Source: CAYXWM01 sp964468805
Lineage (GTDB): Bacteria; Bacillota; Clostridia; Lachnospirales; WRBF01
Reading direction: 5' to 3'
Assembly: GCA_964468805.1 (NCBI GenBank)
Contig: CAYXWM010000054.1
Coordinates: 1-16,221, forward strand
Length of the DNA: 16,221 bases
Part shown: piece by piece, positions 1-7,519 of the stretch
Layout of the letters: each line of letters starts with the position of its first letter
Position numbering within the stretch: the first letter of the stretch is position 1
Notes under the pieces: model-generated
Told to the model about the DNA's origin: nothing
The model's database searches: none
Seen by the model: the letters and a program-made list of their open reading frames with translations, nothing else
Position numbers and translations under genes: made by a program

Positions 1-891
1 GCTATTTTCATGTTCCAAAACCTCGTTAAGTGCCGCAATAGCCACTTCTATTTGTTGGGAGTCCGGCTCTGCGGTGGTAAGACGTTGCAGGCATATTCCC
101 GGATAGCTTACTGCGTTTACAAAGGCAGAATCGGAATTACCTGCCCATTTGATAACCTCGTAAGAAATCCCCGCAATAAAGGGTACCAGTAATATTCTCA
201 GTGCAAATCTGAGCCAAATAATGTCTGTTTTAATAAACATAAAAACTACCATACTAATTAGCATTACAAATATTAAAAAGCTTGTACCGCAACGTTTGTG
301 CAAACGGCTGTGTTTATGGACGTTTTCCACTGTAAGTTCGCTTTTGCTTTCGTAGCAGTTTATGGTTTTGTGTTCAGCACCGTGATATTGAAAAACTCGC
401 TTAACGTCTTTTAAGGAAGCTATCAGCAGTATATATCCCACAAAAATGGCTATGCGCAACAATCCCTCAACTATACCCAAAGCCCAAGTATTCTCTTTAA
501 GCAGGGCACCGGAGAAATTTGCAAGTACGGTTGGCAGCAGTATAAACAGTCCTATGGATATGGCAATAGCAACGGCTACGGAAGAATAAATCATAAGGTT
601 GCTTAAAGAGCCGCCTTTTTCTTTGTCACCCTCAGGTTCCAAGCCTGCCAATTCTGCCGAGCGAGCTATAATTTTCAGACCCAGCACCAATGAATCCACA
701 AAGGCAAAAATTCCTCTTATAATAGGTAACTTAAATAATTTTATTCTCTTGCTTGCGGAGGATATAGGGGTTTTCTCAACTTCTATATTATCTTGGGGTG
801 TTCTTACCGCCAGGGCATAAATATCCTTGCCACGCATCATAACCCCTTCGATAACAGCCTGTCCTCCGTAATTATAAGGTTTTTCTTTCAT
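1..891 (-). CDS. yqhQ: YqhQ-like DUF1385 membrane protein, 3' end cut off
   Basis: The frame is open on the minus strand from ATG at 891 to the window edge: 297 codons, no stop, so the C-terminus is missing. An AAGGAG site lies six bases upstream of the start. Visible family motifs are GGQAVIEGVMMRG (residues 9-21), YHGAEHKTI (169-177), a histidine-rich stretch leading to RCGT (193-203) and PGICLQRLTT (264-273). Hydrophobic segments near 103-126, 140-160, 203-221 and 228-245 indicate an integral membrane protein. This matches the DUF1385 family, typified by Bacillus subtilis YqhQ, whose molecular function I do not know. The spaced His/Cys residues could bind metal, which is inference. In many Firmicutes this family sits near prmC, prfA, sua5 and ywlE; sua5 and ywlE are about 11 kb away here. 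The family is usually only slightly longer, so little seems to be missing. Confidence 0.9.
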   Translation of the reverse strand, partial: MKEKPYNYGGQAVIEGVMMRGKDIYALAVRTPQDNIEVEKTPISSASKRIKLFKLPIIRGIFAFVDSLVLGLKIIARSAELAGLEPEGDKEKGGSLSNLMIYSSVAVAIAISIGLFILLPTVLANFSGALLKENTWALGIVEGLLRIAIFVGYILLIASLKDVKRVFQYHGAEHKTINCYESKSELTVENVHKHSRLHKRCGTSFLIFVMLISMVVFMFIKTDIIWLRFALRILLVPFIAGISYEVIKWAGNSDSAFVNAVSYPGICLQRLTTAEPDSQQIEVAIAALNEVLEHENS

Positions 892-1446
892 AAAAACTCC
901 TTTTATCGGTGAGTATGTCAAATCGGTTAAGGTCCGATTGTTTGATAAACATAAGAAATCCAATGTATACTAATTTCATATTGGATGAAGTATAAAAATA
1001 ATAGTTTTTTCTTTAATCCGCAGGAAAAAAATCAATTAATTTTGTACTCTGTTTAAAATGGAATCAGTATATATATTATAATAAAGCACCAAATAAAACA
1101 AGGAGTATTTTACATTTACCTTATTAATGGGAAAAAATTAAAGTAAAACCTGTGGGTTAACCTGTTTTGGTCATAAAAATAACAGAAAATCGAAAGAGAG
1201 TAAAAAATAATGATGTATTTTGTCCGAATTTATAAGAATAATTTATAATAAATAAACAAAGCGTTTAATGAAAAACCCTTACTTAAAAACATGATTGAAC
1301 ACTAAGGGTTTTGTTATATAGTACAATAAAGTTCGAGTCTCGTTGGGTAAAATGCCGGTAAGATGGTAGTGGTTCATTAAAACCCTAGTATAATATTACA
1401 ACAATCCGATAAAAAAATAACAAATTAAAAAGATATTCTATTCAAC
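892..1446. other. gene-free divergent region between yqhQ and the atp promoter
   Basis: About 555 AT-rich bases with no ORF carrying a convincing ribosome binding site. Visible elements are an inverted repeat AATCGG/CCGATT (921-926 and 934-939) just upstream of yqhQ, an isolated AAGGAG near 1100 not followed by a usable start, a TATAAT at 1077-1082 without a good -35, and a 10-bp stem-loop at 1272-1312. A tRNA-like GTTCGAGT at 1331 has no matching stem. It could encode a small RNA ending at the stem-loop, but nothing identifies one. Confidence 0.6.
1272..1315. terminator. stem-loop, possible terminator in non-coding DNA
   Basis: AAAACCCTTA (1272-1281) pairs perfectly with TAAGGGTTTT (1303-1312) around a 21-base loop. 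Read on the plus strand it is followed by TTTTGTT; read on the minus strand by TTTTTC. It resembles a weak bidirectional terminator, but no gene ends just before it on either strand. The long loop lowers confidence. It might end an unannotated small transcript. Confidence 0.35.
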
Positions 1447-1475
1447 TTGACTTAATCCCTAAAACAATATATAAT
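1447..1475 (+). promoter_or_regulatory. sigma-A type promoter of the atp operon
   Basis: TTGACT (1447-1452), a 17-base spacer and a perfect TATAAT (1470-1475) predict a start of transcription near 1482. This leaves a leader of about 120 bases before atpZ. It is the best promoter match upstream of the ATP synthase genes. The leader contains a small hairpin, CGCAATT/AATTGCG (1530-1536 and 1548-1554). Confidence 0.75.
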
Positions 1476-1603
1476 AAACGTGAAATTTTTAGAGTAATTA
1501 CCGGTTATTGTTAAGTATTTTCGGTAAACCGCAATTTGCATGAAATGAATTGCGTTATATTGTGAAATATGCCGGGCCGGTAACAGCGTAAAGGTGTGGC
1601 TTC

Positions 1604-1831
1604 ATGAAACCCTGGCAAAAATTTGACAACGAAGAAAAAAGACGCAGCGTAACCGGCTTGGCTTTGATTACGCAAATAGGTATTTCCTTTGCGGTAACCA
1701 TAGGCGGATGTATTTTTTTGGGGAAAATTATAGACGATTGGTTGCATACATCACCTTGGTTCCTATTAATATTTATAGTTCTGGGTGTTGGTGCTGCGTT
1801 TAGGAATTTGTTTCATATGACTAAATTATAA
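1604..1831 (+). CDS. atpZ: AtpZ/AtpI-family F0F1-associated membrane protein
   Basis: A 75-residue protein with two transmembrane helices (about 18-40 and 52-70). It has the small-subunit pattern of the ATPase_gene1/AtpZ family: a glycine-rich first helix, KIIDDWLHTSPWF between the helices (41-53) and G-G-A-x-x-N-x-x-H in the second. AtpZ sits with Fo in the membrane and is thought to work with AtpI in assembly or in Mg2+/Ca2+ supply; its exact role is debated. The ATG at 1604 has AAAGGTG at 1590-1596, seven bases upstream. It is the first gene after the operon promoter. Unusually, about 200 bases separate it from atpI, with a terminator-like hairpin and a second promoter between. Confidence 0.88.
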   Translation: MKPWQKFDNEEKRRSVTGLALITQIGISFAVTIGGCIFLGKIIDDWLHTSPWFLLIFIVLGVGAAFRNLFHMTKL

Positions 1832-1900
1832 CAGTGATTTTGCCCGGTTTGGCAATTTTTTAACATTTGTCACCGGTTTGACCTATGTATCTTTACCACT

Positions 1901-1940
1901 AATAACAGAGCCTACGGCTTATGTTATTCTGTATTTTTTT
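1901..1940 (+). terminator. terminator-like hairpin between atpZ and atpI
   Basis: AATAACA (1901-1907) pairs with TGTTATT (1922-1928), and inside it AGCC (1909-1912) pairs with GGCT (1916-1919) around a three-base loop. Seven T residues follow at 1934-1940, five bases after the stem. The gap before the T-run is longer than in a classic intrinsic terminator, so it may only attenuate read-through from atpZ. Confidence 0.5.
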
Positions 1941-1953
1941 CATTGCAAAAAAG

Positions 1954-1982
1954 TTGTAATTTCTAAATCCGGGATTTATAAT
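1954..1982 (+). promoter_or_regulatory. candidate internal promoter before atpI
   Basis: TTGTAA (1954-1959), a 17-base spacer and TATAAT (1977-1982) lie directly after the terminator-like hairpin and about 50 bases before the atpI start. The -10 is perfect and the -35 matches TTGACA at four of six positions. It would let the synthase genes be transcribed independently of atpZ. Confidence 0.5.
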
Positions 1983-2033
1983 GTAAATATGTGAACAATC
2001 AAAAATTGGAATTATTCCGAAAGGACTGTTTAA

Positions 2034-2417
2034 GTGGTATCGCCTACCTGCAAAAAAATGGTGCTTATTAATTTCGCAATAACGGCGGTAATCTTGGTGG
2101 TTGCCCTGTTTTTCTTTACCCAACCGGAACAGCAATTTGACTTTGCCAAGGGCTTGATTTTTGCCTCCGTTTTTTCGGCGCTGAAAACCGTTCTCTTGGA
2201 ACGGAATTTAAGAAAAGCCGTGAATATGTCATCCGATGCGGCTACAAATTATTCAAGATTGCATTATTTTTTGCGATATATTTTAACCGGCGTAATGCTT
2301 TTTGTGGCGGCAAAAATATCTCCCGTCTGTCTCTTCGGGGCTGCCGCAGGGTTGATCCCCATTCAGTTTGCGGCTTATTTTGTAAATTTGTTCTTGAAAA
2401 AAGATGAAAAAGTCTGA
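2034..2417 (+). CDS. atpI: ATP synthase subunit I (AtpI)
   Basis: 127 residues with four hydrophobic segments (about 10-28, 38-55, 76-93 and 97-120), a basic loop after the second helix and a Lys-rich tail. This is the layout of the AtpI family (PF03899), an accessory membrane protein that helps assemble the c-ring and may form Mg2+ channels with AtpZ. The sequence itself is poorly conserved, as is usual, so the call rests on size, topology and its place before atpB. The GTG at 2034 is chosen because AAAGGA (2020-2025) is eight bases upstream. An in-frame ATG at 2058 is possible but has no such site. A spacer of 301 bases separates it from atpB. Confidence 0.85.
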   Translation: MVSPTCKKMVLINFAITAVILVVALFFFTQPEQQFDFAKGLIFASVFSALKTVLLERNLRKAVNMSSDAATNYSRLHYFLRYILTGVMLFVAAKISPVCLFGAAAGLIPIQFAAYFVNLFLKKDEKV

Positions 2418-2718
2418 TGGAAAGTAAGACGGAAATTTAAAAAGTACATTATTATTGTTATATGTAGATTTCTTTTGGAAATCTTCTTATAATTTTCAAG
2501 TAAACGTTGAATGTAATGAATATTCCAAGATATTTTTCGGCGTTTACCGTATCAACTCAATATAGGTCTGTGCTTTGTTTTTTTCTTCTGATGAAAGTAA
2601 TATTACCGGCACGGTTGTAGCACAATAAAAACATATCCCGCCGTCAAAGCCCAATTGCGGCAAATGGGTGCTTAACAAACCGTACCGTTTATTGACATAA
2701 AAGAAAGGAGTGAGAAAA
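2418..2718. other. gene-free atpI-atpB spacer with hairpins
   Basis: About 300 bases, long for this junction. Hairpin AGATTTC/GAAATCT (2466-2472 and 2478-2484) has a five-base loop. GTAAACG (2500-2506) and CGTTTAC (2541-2547) form a wider inverted repeat. A T-rich run lies near 2572-2584. CCCA/TGGG with an inner TTG/CAA (2650-2668) makes a third hairpin. The spacer ends in an AAAGGAG site (2704-2710) eight bases before atpB. No credible ORF was seen. A TTGACA at 2692 has no partner -10. Confidence 0.55.
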
Positions 2719-3402
2719 ATGGAGTTTAACAATGCCTTTTATGACAAGTTTAATTTTTTGGGCTTTGAGTTTTGGATAACCAGCACCATTGTGGGCTCTT
2801 GGGTAATTATCGGCTTATTGTTGCTGTTTGCCATAATAGTAAGAATAAAGCTGAAAAATTTCAAAGAAGTGCCCACCGGCTTCCAAAACTTTGTGGAAAT
2901 CCTGGTTGACACCATGGATAAATTCGTTACATCCAACATGACCGAAAAATACGCCTACTTCGGCAATTGGTTCTTCGGTTTGTTTGCCTTTATTCTGCTG
3001 TCCAACCTTTCCGGTCTTTTCGGGCTTAGGCCGCCTACGGCGGATATTTCCACCACAGCCGCCTTTGGTATCTCTACATTCTTTTTGATACACTTTATGG
3101 GTATCAAAACAGGCAAAGCAGAATATTTTAAGGACTATTTCCGTCCTATGTGGGTTCTTTTTCCCATTAACATCATAGGCGAATTTGCAACGCCCGTTTC
3201 TTTGAGTTTCCGTCTTTTCGGTAACCTTCTGGGCGGCGTTATCATTATGGGTATGCTTTATTCCTTATTACCCTTATGGCTGAAGATTATTCCTCTGCCT
3301 GCGGTATTGCATATGTACTTTGACTTATTCTCCGGTGCGTTGCAATCCTTTATCTTTGTTATACTCAGCATGACCTTTATTAAGGGAAAAATCCCTTCAT
3401 AA
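2719..3402 (+). CDS. atpB: ATP synthase F0 subunit a
   Basis: 227 residues, the normal length for a Firmicute a subunit, with several transmembrane helices. The hallmark is PVSLSFRLFGNLLGG (159-173): Arg165 is the essential arginine that faces the c-ring carboxylate and separates the two ion half-channels. The upstream stretch FPINIIGEFATP (148-159) and the late helix with M-Y-F-D-L-F-S-G-A-L-Q are also family features. It acts in the membrane as the stator half of the ion motor. The ATG at 2719 is preceded by AAAGGAG eight bases away. An upstream in-frame GTG at 2710 overlaps that site and is rejected. The next gene, atpE, starts 79 bases downstream. Confidence 0.97.
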   Translation: MEFNNAFYDKFNFLGFEFWITSTIVGSWVIIGLLLLFAIIVRIKLKNFKEVPTGFQNFVEILVDTMDKFVTSNMTEKYAYFGNWFFGLFAFILLSNLSGLFGLRPPTADISTTAAFGISTFFLIHFMGIKTGKAEYFKDYFRPMWVLFPINIIGEFATPVSLSFRLFGNLLGGVIIMGMLYSLLPLWLKIIPLPAVLHMYFDLFSGALQSFIFVILSMTFIKGKIPS

Positions 3403-3413
3403 AATCATAAAGC

Positions 3414-3474
3414 AAATGTCGGCAGAGAAATCCCGGCGTTTACCAAACAATTAAACATAGGAATCAAGGAGGAG
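3414..3474 (+). promoter_or_regulatory. atpE leader: hairpin plus very strong ribosome binding site
   Basis: A nine-pair stem with two G-U pairs, AAATGTCGG (3414-3422) with CCGGCGTTT (3433-3441), encloses a 10-base loop in the atpB-atpE spacer. AAGGAGGAG (3466-3474) follows, the longest anti-16S match in the operon, with suitable spacing to the ATG at 3482. High translation fits the many c subunits needed per complex. A leader that enhances atpE translation is known in Escherichia coli; the parallel here is inference. Confidence 0.5.
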
Positions 3475-3481
3475 TTAGTTA

Positions 3482-3748
3482 ATGAATATTTCTAATGAAG
3501 CTTTTGTTTTGGGTTGTTCTGCCATAGGTGCAGGCCTTGCGGCAATAGCCGGTATCGGCCCCGGTATCGGTCAAGGTTACGCTGCAGGTAAAGGTGCAGA
3601 AGCTGTAGGTCGCCAACCGGAAGCTCGTGACGTTATCATGTCTACAATGCTCGTTGGTGCGGCGGTTGCGGAAACCACCGGTATTTACGGTCTTATTATT
3701 GCTATGATTCTTCTTTTCGCAAATCCTTTGGTAGGTATGTTGAAATAA
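3482..3748 (+). CDS. atpE: ATP synthase F0 subunit c, Na+-type signature
   Basis: 88 residues, two transmembrane helices joined by a polar loop with the conserved RQPE (44-47). The first helix carries the Gly repeat GAGLAAIAGIGPGIGQG. The ion-binding carboxylate is Glu64. Around it are Gln31 in helix 1 and Val62, Thr65, Thr66 and Tyr69 in helix 2. These line up, shifted by one, with Gln32, Val63, Glu65, Ser66, Thr67 and Tyr70 of the Na+-binding c-ring of Ilyobacter tartaricus, with a conservative Ser-to-Thr change. Proton-type rings normally lack the Gln and the polar pair after Glu. The rotor is therefore probably Na+-coupled (inference from family knowledge). It forms a membrane ring turning against subunit a. 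Confidence 0.97.
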   Translation: MNISNEAFVLGCSAIGAGLAAIAGIGPGIGQGYAAGKGAEAVGRQPEARDVIMSTMLVGAAVAETTGIYGLIIAMILLFANPLVGMLK

Positions 3749-3791
3749 ATAAAAAACCATTGATTGATTTTAGCGGAAAGGAGGTAAGTCC

Positions 3792-4307
3792 ATGGATAGA
3801 ATTTTGGCGTTTGACTGGCCAACGGTCAGCAATCTTTTGCTGCAATTGTTTCAAACAGCCATAATGATTGCGTTCTTATCGCGTTTATTATACAAGCCTG
3901 TCTTGAAATTCTTAAAAGACCGTTCCGCTCGTATTTCCGACCAAATTAAGTCTGCCAAAGACGGCTTGGAGCAAACCCAAGTTTTAAAGGCGGAATATGA
4001 AGAAAAGCTTAAGAATATAGACAAGGAACGTGACGAAATTCTCGAGGCTGCGCGTAAACAAGCAAAAGCACGTGAAGCATCGATTATAGAAGCAGCCAAG
4101 GCCGAAGCCGAAGCTATATTAAAGCGTGCCGCTTCCGAGCTTGAGCTGGAACAACAAAAGGCTAAAGACGAAATGAAAGTTCAATTGGTAGAAATTTCAT
4201 CGTTGATTGCCGGCCGCTTCGTGGCTAAGAACATGGACAAAGCAACCGAAGAAACGTTGCTTAACCAAGTAATTACAGATTTGGGGGATGTTAAATGGCT
4301 CAACTAG
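3792..4307 (+). CDS. atpF: ATP synthase F0 subunit b
   Basis: 171 residues: one N-terminal membrane helix (about 10-32), then a long charged, alanine-rich amphipathic helix (about 40-150) typical of the dimeric peripheral stalk. A basic LLYKPVLKFLKDRSARI follows the membrane helix, as in other b subunits. It holds F1 still relative to subunit a by binding delta. The ATG at 3792 has AAAGGAGG (3777-3784) seven bases upstream. The 3' end overlaps the start of atpH by 13 bases, suggesting translational coupling of b and delta, which bind each other. Nothing is unusual in length or composition. Confidence 0.96.
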   Translation: MDRILAFDWPTVSNLLLQLFQTAIMIAFLSRLLYKPVLKFLKDRSARISDQIKSAKDGLEQTQVLKAEYEEKLKNIDKERDEILEAARKQAKAREASIIEAAKAEAEAILKRAASELELEQQKAKDEMKVQLVEISSLIAGRFVAKNMDKATEETLLNQVITDLGDVKWLN

Positions 4308-4840
4308 CTTCCGGGCGTTATGCCACTGCGTTGTTTGAGTTGGCAAAGTCACTAAACACTCTCGAAATATTCGAGCAACAAATTAAGTTTATTAAGGAGA
4401 TTTTTGAATCAGACAAAAAAATCCTTGAACTTATCATTAACCCTCGTATCACCTTGGACGAGAAAATGAGTGTCATACAAACAATTTTTAAGGGTAACAT
4501 ATATAACGAATTGCTTGGGTTTTTTAATGTGGTTTTCAAGAAAAATCGCGAAAACGAGATTATGCACATTTTAAACAGATTTCTGGATATGTGCCGTAAA
4601 GAAAAACGCATTACCGTTGCCAAGGTTACTTCCGCAAGTGCCTTAACCGACGAGCAAAAAAACCGCATAGCTGATGCCCTTAAAGAAAAGCTCAACAAAC
4701 ACGTTGAAATCGAAGCCGAAGTTGACCCTACGCTTATAGGCGGCGTGAGAATTACCGTAGACGGTCATGTTTTGGACAATTCCGTCCGCACTCAAATCTC
4801 CGTTCTTAAAAATCAACTTTTGCAGATGCAACTCATATAA
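4295..4840 (+). CDS. atpH: ATP synthase F1 subunit delta
   Basis: 181 residues, the usual OSCP/delta length. The N-terminal domain begins ASGRYATALFELAKS (5-19), the standard opening that binds the alpha N-termini. The C-terminal domain has the family signature DPTLIGGVRITVDGHVLDNS followed by V-R-x-Q-I-x-x-L. It links the b stalk to the top of F1. The start ATG lies inside the atpF reading frame (13-base overlap) with a G-rich site about eight bases upstream. A 234-base structured spacer follows before atpA, which is unusual because delta and alpha genes normally lie close together. Confidence 0.96.
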   Translation: MAQLASGRYATALFELAKSLNTLEIFEQQIKFIKEIFESDKKILELIINPRITLDEKMSVIQTIFKGNIYNELLGFFNVVFKKNRENEIMHILNRFLDMCRKEKRITVAKVTSASALTDEQKNRIADALKEKLNKHVEIEAEVDPTLIGGVRITVDGHVLDNSVRTQISVLKNQLLQMQLI

Positions 4841-5074
4841 ATTAAACTTTAATATTTTTCTTTTCATTATAATATGCTTATATTTTACTTGCACCGGGGT
4901 TATAGGTAAACCGGATAAATTTACCGTTTTGTCGTCCCCAAAGCATATTTTTTTAAAACAACTACCCGAGACGTTTTTTAACGGTCGGTAAAAGCCTACG
5001 GCTGTAGGTGCTTAAAAAATAAATCGGCAACATCCGGTGTGCCGGCTTTTGTTTTTGCAAAGGAGTGTAATTGA
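4841..5074 (+). other. atpH-atpA spacer with nested RNA structure
   Basis: AATATGCTT (4871-4879) pairs with AAGCATATT (4941-4949). Inside, GGGG (4896-4899) can pair with CCCC (4936-4939), and GGTAAA (4905-4910) with TTTACC (4920-4925). The outer stem runs directly into a T-tract. A second hairpin, AAGCCTAC with GTAG-(GT)-GCTT, spans 4992-5013. A third, CGGCA (5025-5029) with TGCCG (5040-5044), is followed by CTTTTGTTTTT and so resembles a weak terminator. AAAGGAG (5059-5065) then precedes atpA. No coding potential was seen. Attenuation or RNA processing here is a guess. Confidence 0.5.
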
Positions 5075-6592
5075 ATGACTCTCAGACCTGAGGAAATCAG
5101 TGCTGTAATAAAAGAGCAGATTAAAGCCTATTCTTCCAAGATGAACGTTTCGGAAGTAGGCACGGTAATTCAGGTTGGAGATGGTATCGCACGTATTTAC
5201 GGTTTGGATAACGCCATGAGCGGCGAGCTTTTGGAGTTTGAAAACGGTGTATACGGCATGGCTTTGAACCTGGAAGAAGACAACATCGGTTGCGTTTTGC
5301 TGGGTTCCGATGCCAATATAAAAGAAGGCGACCCTGTTAAACTCACCGGTCGTATAGTTGAAGTACCTGTAGGTGACGCCCTTATCGGACGTGTTGTTAA
5401 CGCTTTGGCCCAACCCATAGACTCTAAAGGACCCATCGTTACCCAAAAGTTCAGACCCATCGAAAGGGTTGCTCCCGGCGTAATTACACGCCGCGAGGTT
5501 AACGTTCCGCTGCAAACAGGTATCAAAGCTATTGACGCCATGGTTCCCATCGGCCGCGGTCAACGTGAGTTGATTATCGGCGACCGGGGTACAGGAAAAT
5601 CGGCTATCTGTATAGATACCATCATTAACCAAAAAGGCAAAAACTGCCTCTGTATTTATGTAGCTATTGGGCAAAAGGCTTCTACCGTTGCACGTTTGGT
5701 TGCAACTCTCGAGCAAGCCGGAGCCATGGATTATACAACCGTAGTTGTGGCTAACGCCAGCGAAACGGCACCGTTGCAATATATTGCACCTTATGCAGGC
5801 TGTGCCATAGGCGAAGAATGGATGGAAGAAGGCAAGGACGTATTAATTATTTACGACGACCTGTCCAAACATGCCGTTGCTTACAGAGCAATGTCCCTGC
5901 TTCTCCGCAGACCTCCGGGACGTGAAGCTTACCCCGGTGACGTTTTCTACTTGCATTCTCGCTTGTTGGAACGTTCCGCTCGTCTTAACGACGAATACGG
6001 CGGCGGCTCCATTACCGCTTTACCCATTATCGAAACCCAAGCCGGTGACGTTTCTGCGTTTATCCCCACAAACGTTATCTCCATCACCGACGGTCAGATT
6101 TATTTGGAAACAGAGTTGTTTAACTCCGGTATCCGCCCGGCTATCAACCCCGGTCTTTCCGTATCCCGTGTTGGCGGCTCCGCTCAGGTTAAGGCTATGC
6201 GTAAAATCGCCGGTCCTATCCGTGTTGAGCTGGCTCAATATCGTGAACTTGCGGCTTTCGCCCAATTCGGTTCCGACCTGGATAAAGATACTCTCTACCG
6301 CTTGAGACAAGGCGAACGTATCGTTGAAGTTTTAAAACAACCTCAATACAAAACTTTGTCTGTTGAGCAACAGGTATTGATATTGTATGCGGTTACCAAT
6401 AAATATTTGACGGACGTGGAAGTTGAACACGTTCAACAATTCGAAGCCGAATTATTGGCTTATGTTGAAAGCAAACATTACGACATTATCGATGAATTGC
6501 ACCAAACTCAAGCTTTGTCTCCTCAATTGGAAGAAAAGATTAAGGGTGCTATCGAGAACTTTAAAAAGGATTTTAAGCCTATTAAAGCTTAG
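5075..6592 (+). CDS. atpA: ATP synthase F1 subunit alpha
   Basis: 505 residues, full length. In order: an N-terminal helix and beta-barrel; Walker A GDRGTGKS (169-176); Walker B region VLIIYDD (256-262); the ATPase alpha/beta signature PAINPGLSVSR (355-365), whose Arg365 is the arginine finger reaching into the neighbouring catalytic site; and a helical C-terminal domain. Alpha binds nucleotide without turning it over and forms the hexamer with beta. The ATG at 5075 has AAAGGAG nine bases upstream. The stop codon overlaps the AGGAGG site of atpG, so the two are tightly coupled. No key residue is missing. Confidence 0.98.
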   Translation: MTLRPEEISAVIKEQIKAYSSKMNVSEVGTVIQVGDGIARIYGLDNAMSGELLEFENGVYGMALNLEEDNIGCVLLGSDANIKEGDPVKLTGRIVEVPVGDALIGRVVNALAQPIDSKGPIVTQKFRPIERVAPGVITRREVNVPLQTGIKAIDAMVPIGRGQRELIIGDRGTGKSAICIDTIINQKGKNCLCIYVAIGQKASTVARLVATLEQAGAMDYTTVVVANASETAPLQYIAPYAGCAIGEEWMEEGKDVLIIYDDLSKHAVAYRAMSLLLRRPPGREAYPGDVFYLHSRLLERSARLNDEYGGGSITALPIIETQAGDVSAFIPTNVISITDGQIYLETELFNSGIRPAINPGLSVSRVGGSAQVKAMRKIAGPIRVELAQYRELAAFAQFGSDLDKDTLYRLRQGERIVEVLKQPQYKTLSVEQQVLILYAVTNKYLTDVEVEHVQQFEAELLAYVESKHYDIIDELHQTQALSPQLEEKIKGAIENFKKDFKPIKA

Positions 6593-6604
6593 GAGGTGGA
6601 ATCT

Positions 6605-7453
6605 ATGCCGTCAATGCGTCACATAAAACAGAGGATTCGCTCCGTAAATTCCACCAAGCAAATTACCAACGCCATGAAGTTGGTTGCCGCATCCAAGCTT
6701 ACCAAGGCAAAACAAAGATTGGAACAAACTCGTCCTTTTTTCGTAGAAACGAAACGTGTTATTTCTGAAATAGTACACAACTCCAAGGGCATCAGCCATA
6801 AGTATCTGGACAAACGAGAAGTGAAAAATATACTTTTGGTAGTTATCACTGCGGACAGAGGTTTGGCAGGCGGATATAACTCCAATATCTGCAAAACCGC
6901 TTTTTCCGTGGCAACTCAACACGAAAAGCCTTATATTATCACTTTGGGAAACAAAGGCAAGGATTACTTTTCCCGCCGTGGCTTTAAGATTCATGAAAGC
7001 TACTCCGGGCTTTCCGAAGACCCTGCCTTTGAAAGTGCTTCCGATTTGGGCAATGTCATACTGGACCTTTACAACAAAGGCGAAGTAGACGAGGTTTACC
7101 TTGCCTATACTCAATTTGTTTCCACTATAACTCATAATCCCATAGCCATGAGGATTTTGCCCGTGGAAACACAGGAAGAAGAAGTTTCTAAAAGTTCTGC
7201 CCTTATGTCTTACGAACCCTCGGAAGAGGCTGTACTTGACGAAGTAATTCCCAATTATATAAAAACAATAATCTACGGTGCATTAATCGAATCCGCCGCC
7301 TGTGAGCAAGGTGCTCGTATGACTGCAATGGATTCGGCTACCGACAACGCAACCGATATGATAGAACGCCTTACCCTGCAATTCAACAGAGCCAGACAAG
7401 GTGCTATTACTCAAGAAATTACCGAAATTATTTCCGGTGCAAACGTTGTCTGA
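6605..7453 (+). CDS. atpG: ATP synthase F1 subunit gamma
   Basis: 282 residues. The N-terminal helix MRHIKQRIRSVNSTKQITNA and the following KLVAASKL are the classic coiled-coil start of the rotor shaft. The C-terminal helix has ATDMIERLTLQFNRARQGAI and then TQEITEIISGA, also canonical. The middle domain includes ITADRGLAGGYNSNI. Gamma rotates inside alpha3-beta3 and couples the c-ring to catalysis. The ATG at 6605 is chosen because AGGAGG (6591-6596) lies eight bases upstream; a GTG at 6596 would overlap that site. A 357-base spacer with strong hairpins follows before atpD, the longest gap in the operon. Confidence 0.97.
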   Translation: MPSMRHIKQRIRSVNSTKQITNAMKLVAASKLTKAKQRLEQTRPFFVETKRVISEIVHNSKGISHKYLDKREVKNILLVVITADRGLAGGYNSNICKTAFSVATQHEKPYIITLGNKGKDYFSRRGFKIHESYSGLSEDPAFESASDLGNVILDLYNKGEVDEVYLAYTQFVSTITHNPIAMRILPVETQEEEVSKSSALMSYEPSEEAVLDEVIPNYIKTIIYGALIESAACEQGARMTAMDSATDNATDMIERLTLQFNRARQGAITQEITEIISGANVV

Positions 7454-7519
7454 CACCTTCCGGTTATTGTTGATATGCTATACCCACAAAACCGCAGTTC
7501 AACCCGTTTCGTGACCTTT

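Noticed and set aside
1210..1248. 12-codon ORF after a purine-rich stretch
   Set aside because: Too short, with no real ribosome site; expected by chance in AT-rich DNA.
1325..1365. GTTCGAGT resembling a tRNA T-loop
   Set aside because: No T stem, acceptor stem or anticodon arm can be formed around it.
1501..1512. CCGGTTATTGTT shared with 7460-7471
   Set aside because: A 12-base match with no extended similarity is consistent with chance.
2692..2697. TTGACA as a promoter for atpB
   Set aside because: There is no -10 box at a suitable distance; the coding region starts too soon.
4993..5003. AGCCTACGGCT shared with 1909-1919 as a dispersed repeat
   Set aside because: Many 11-base matches are expected by chance in a window of this size, and the flanks differ.
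5012..5779. 255-codon open frame on the minus strand
   Set aside because: It is antisense to atpA, whose motifs are unmistakable, and its translation shows no recognisable domain; an effect of codon bias.
5871..6305. 144-codon plus-strand frame
   Set aside because: It is an alternative frame within atpA, with proline-rich low-information sequence.
6611..7135. 174-codon minus-strand frame
   Set aside because: It is antisense to atpG, with no family features.
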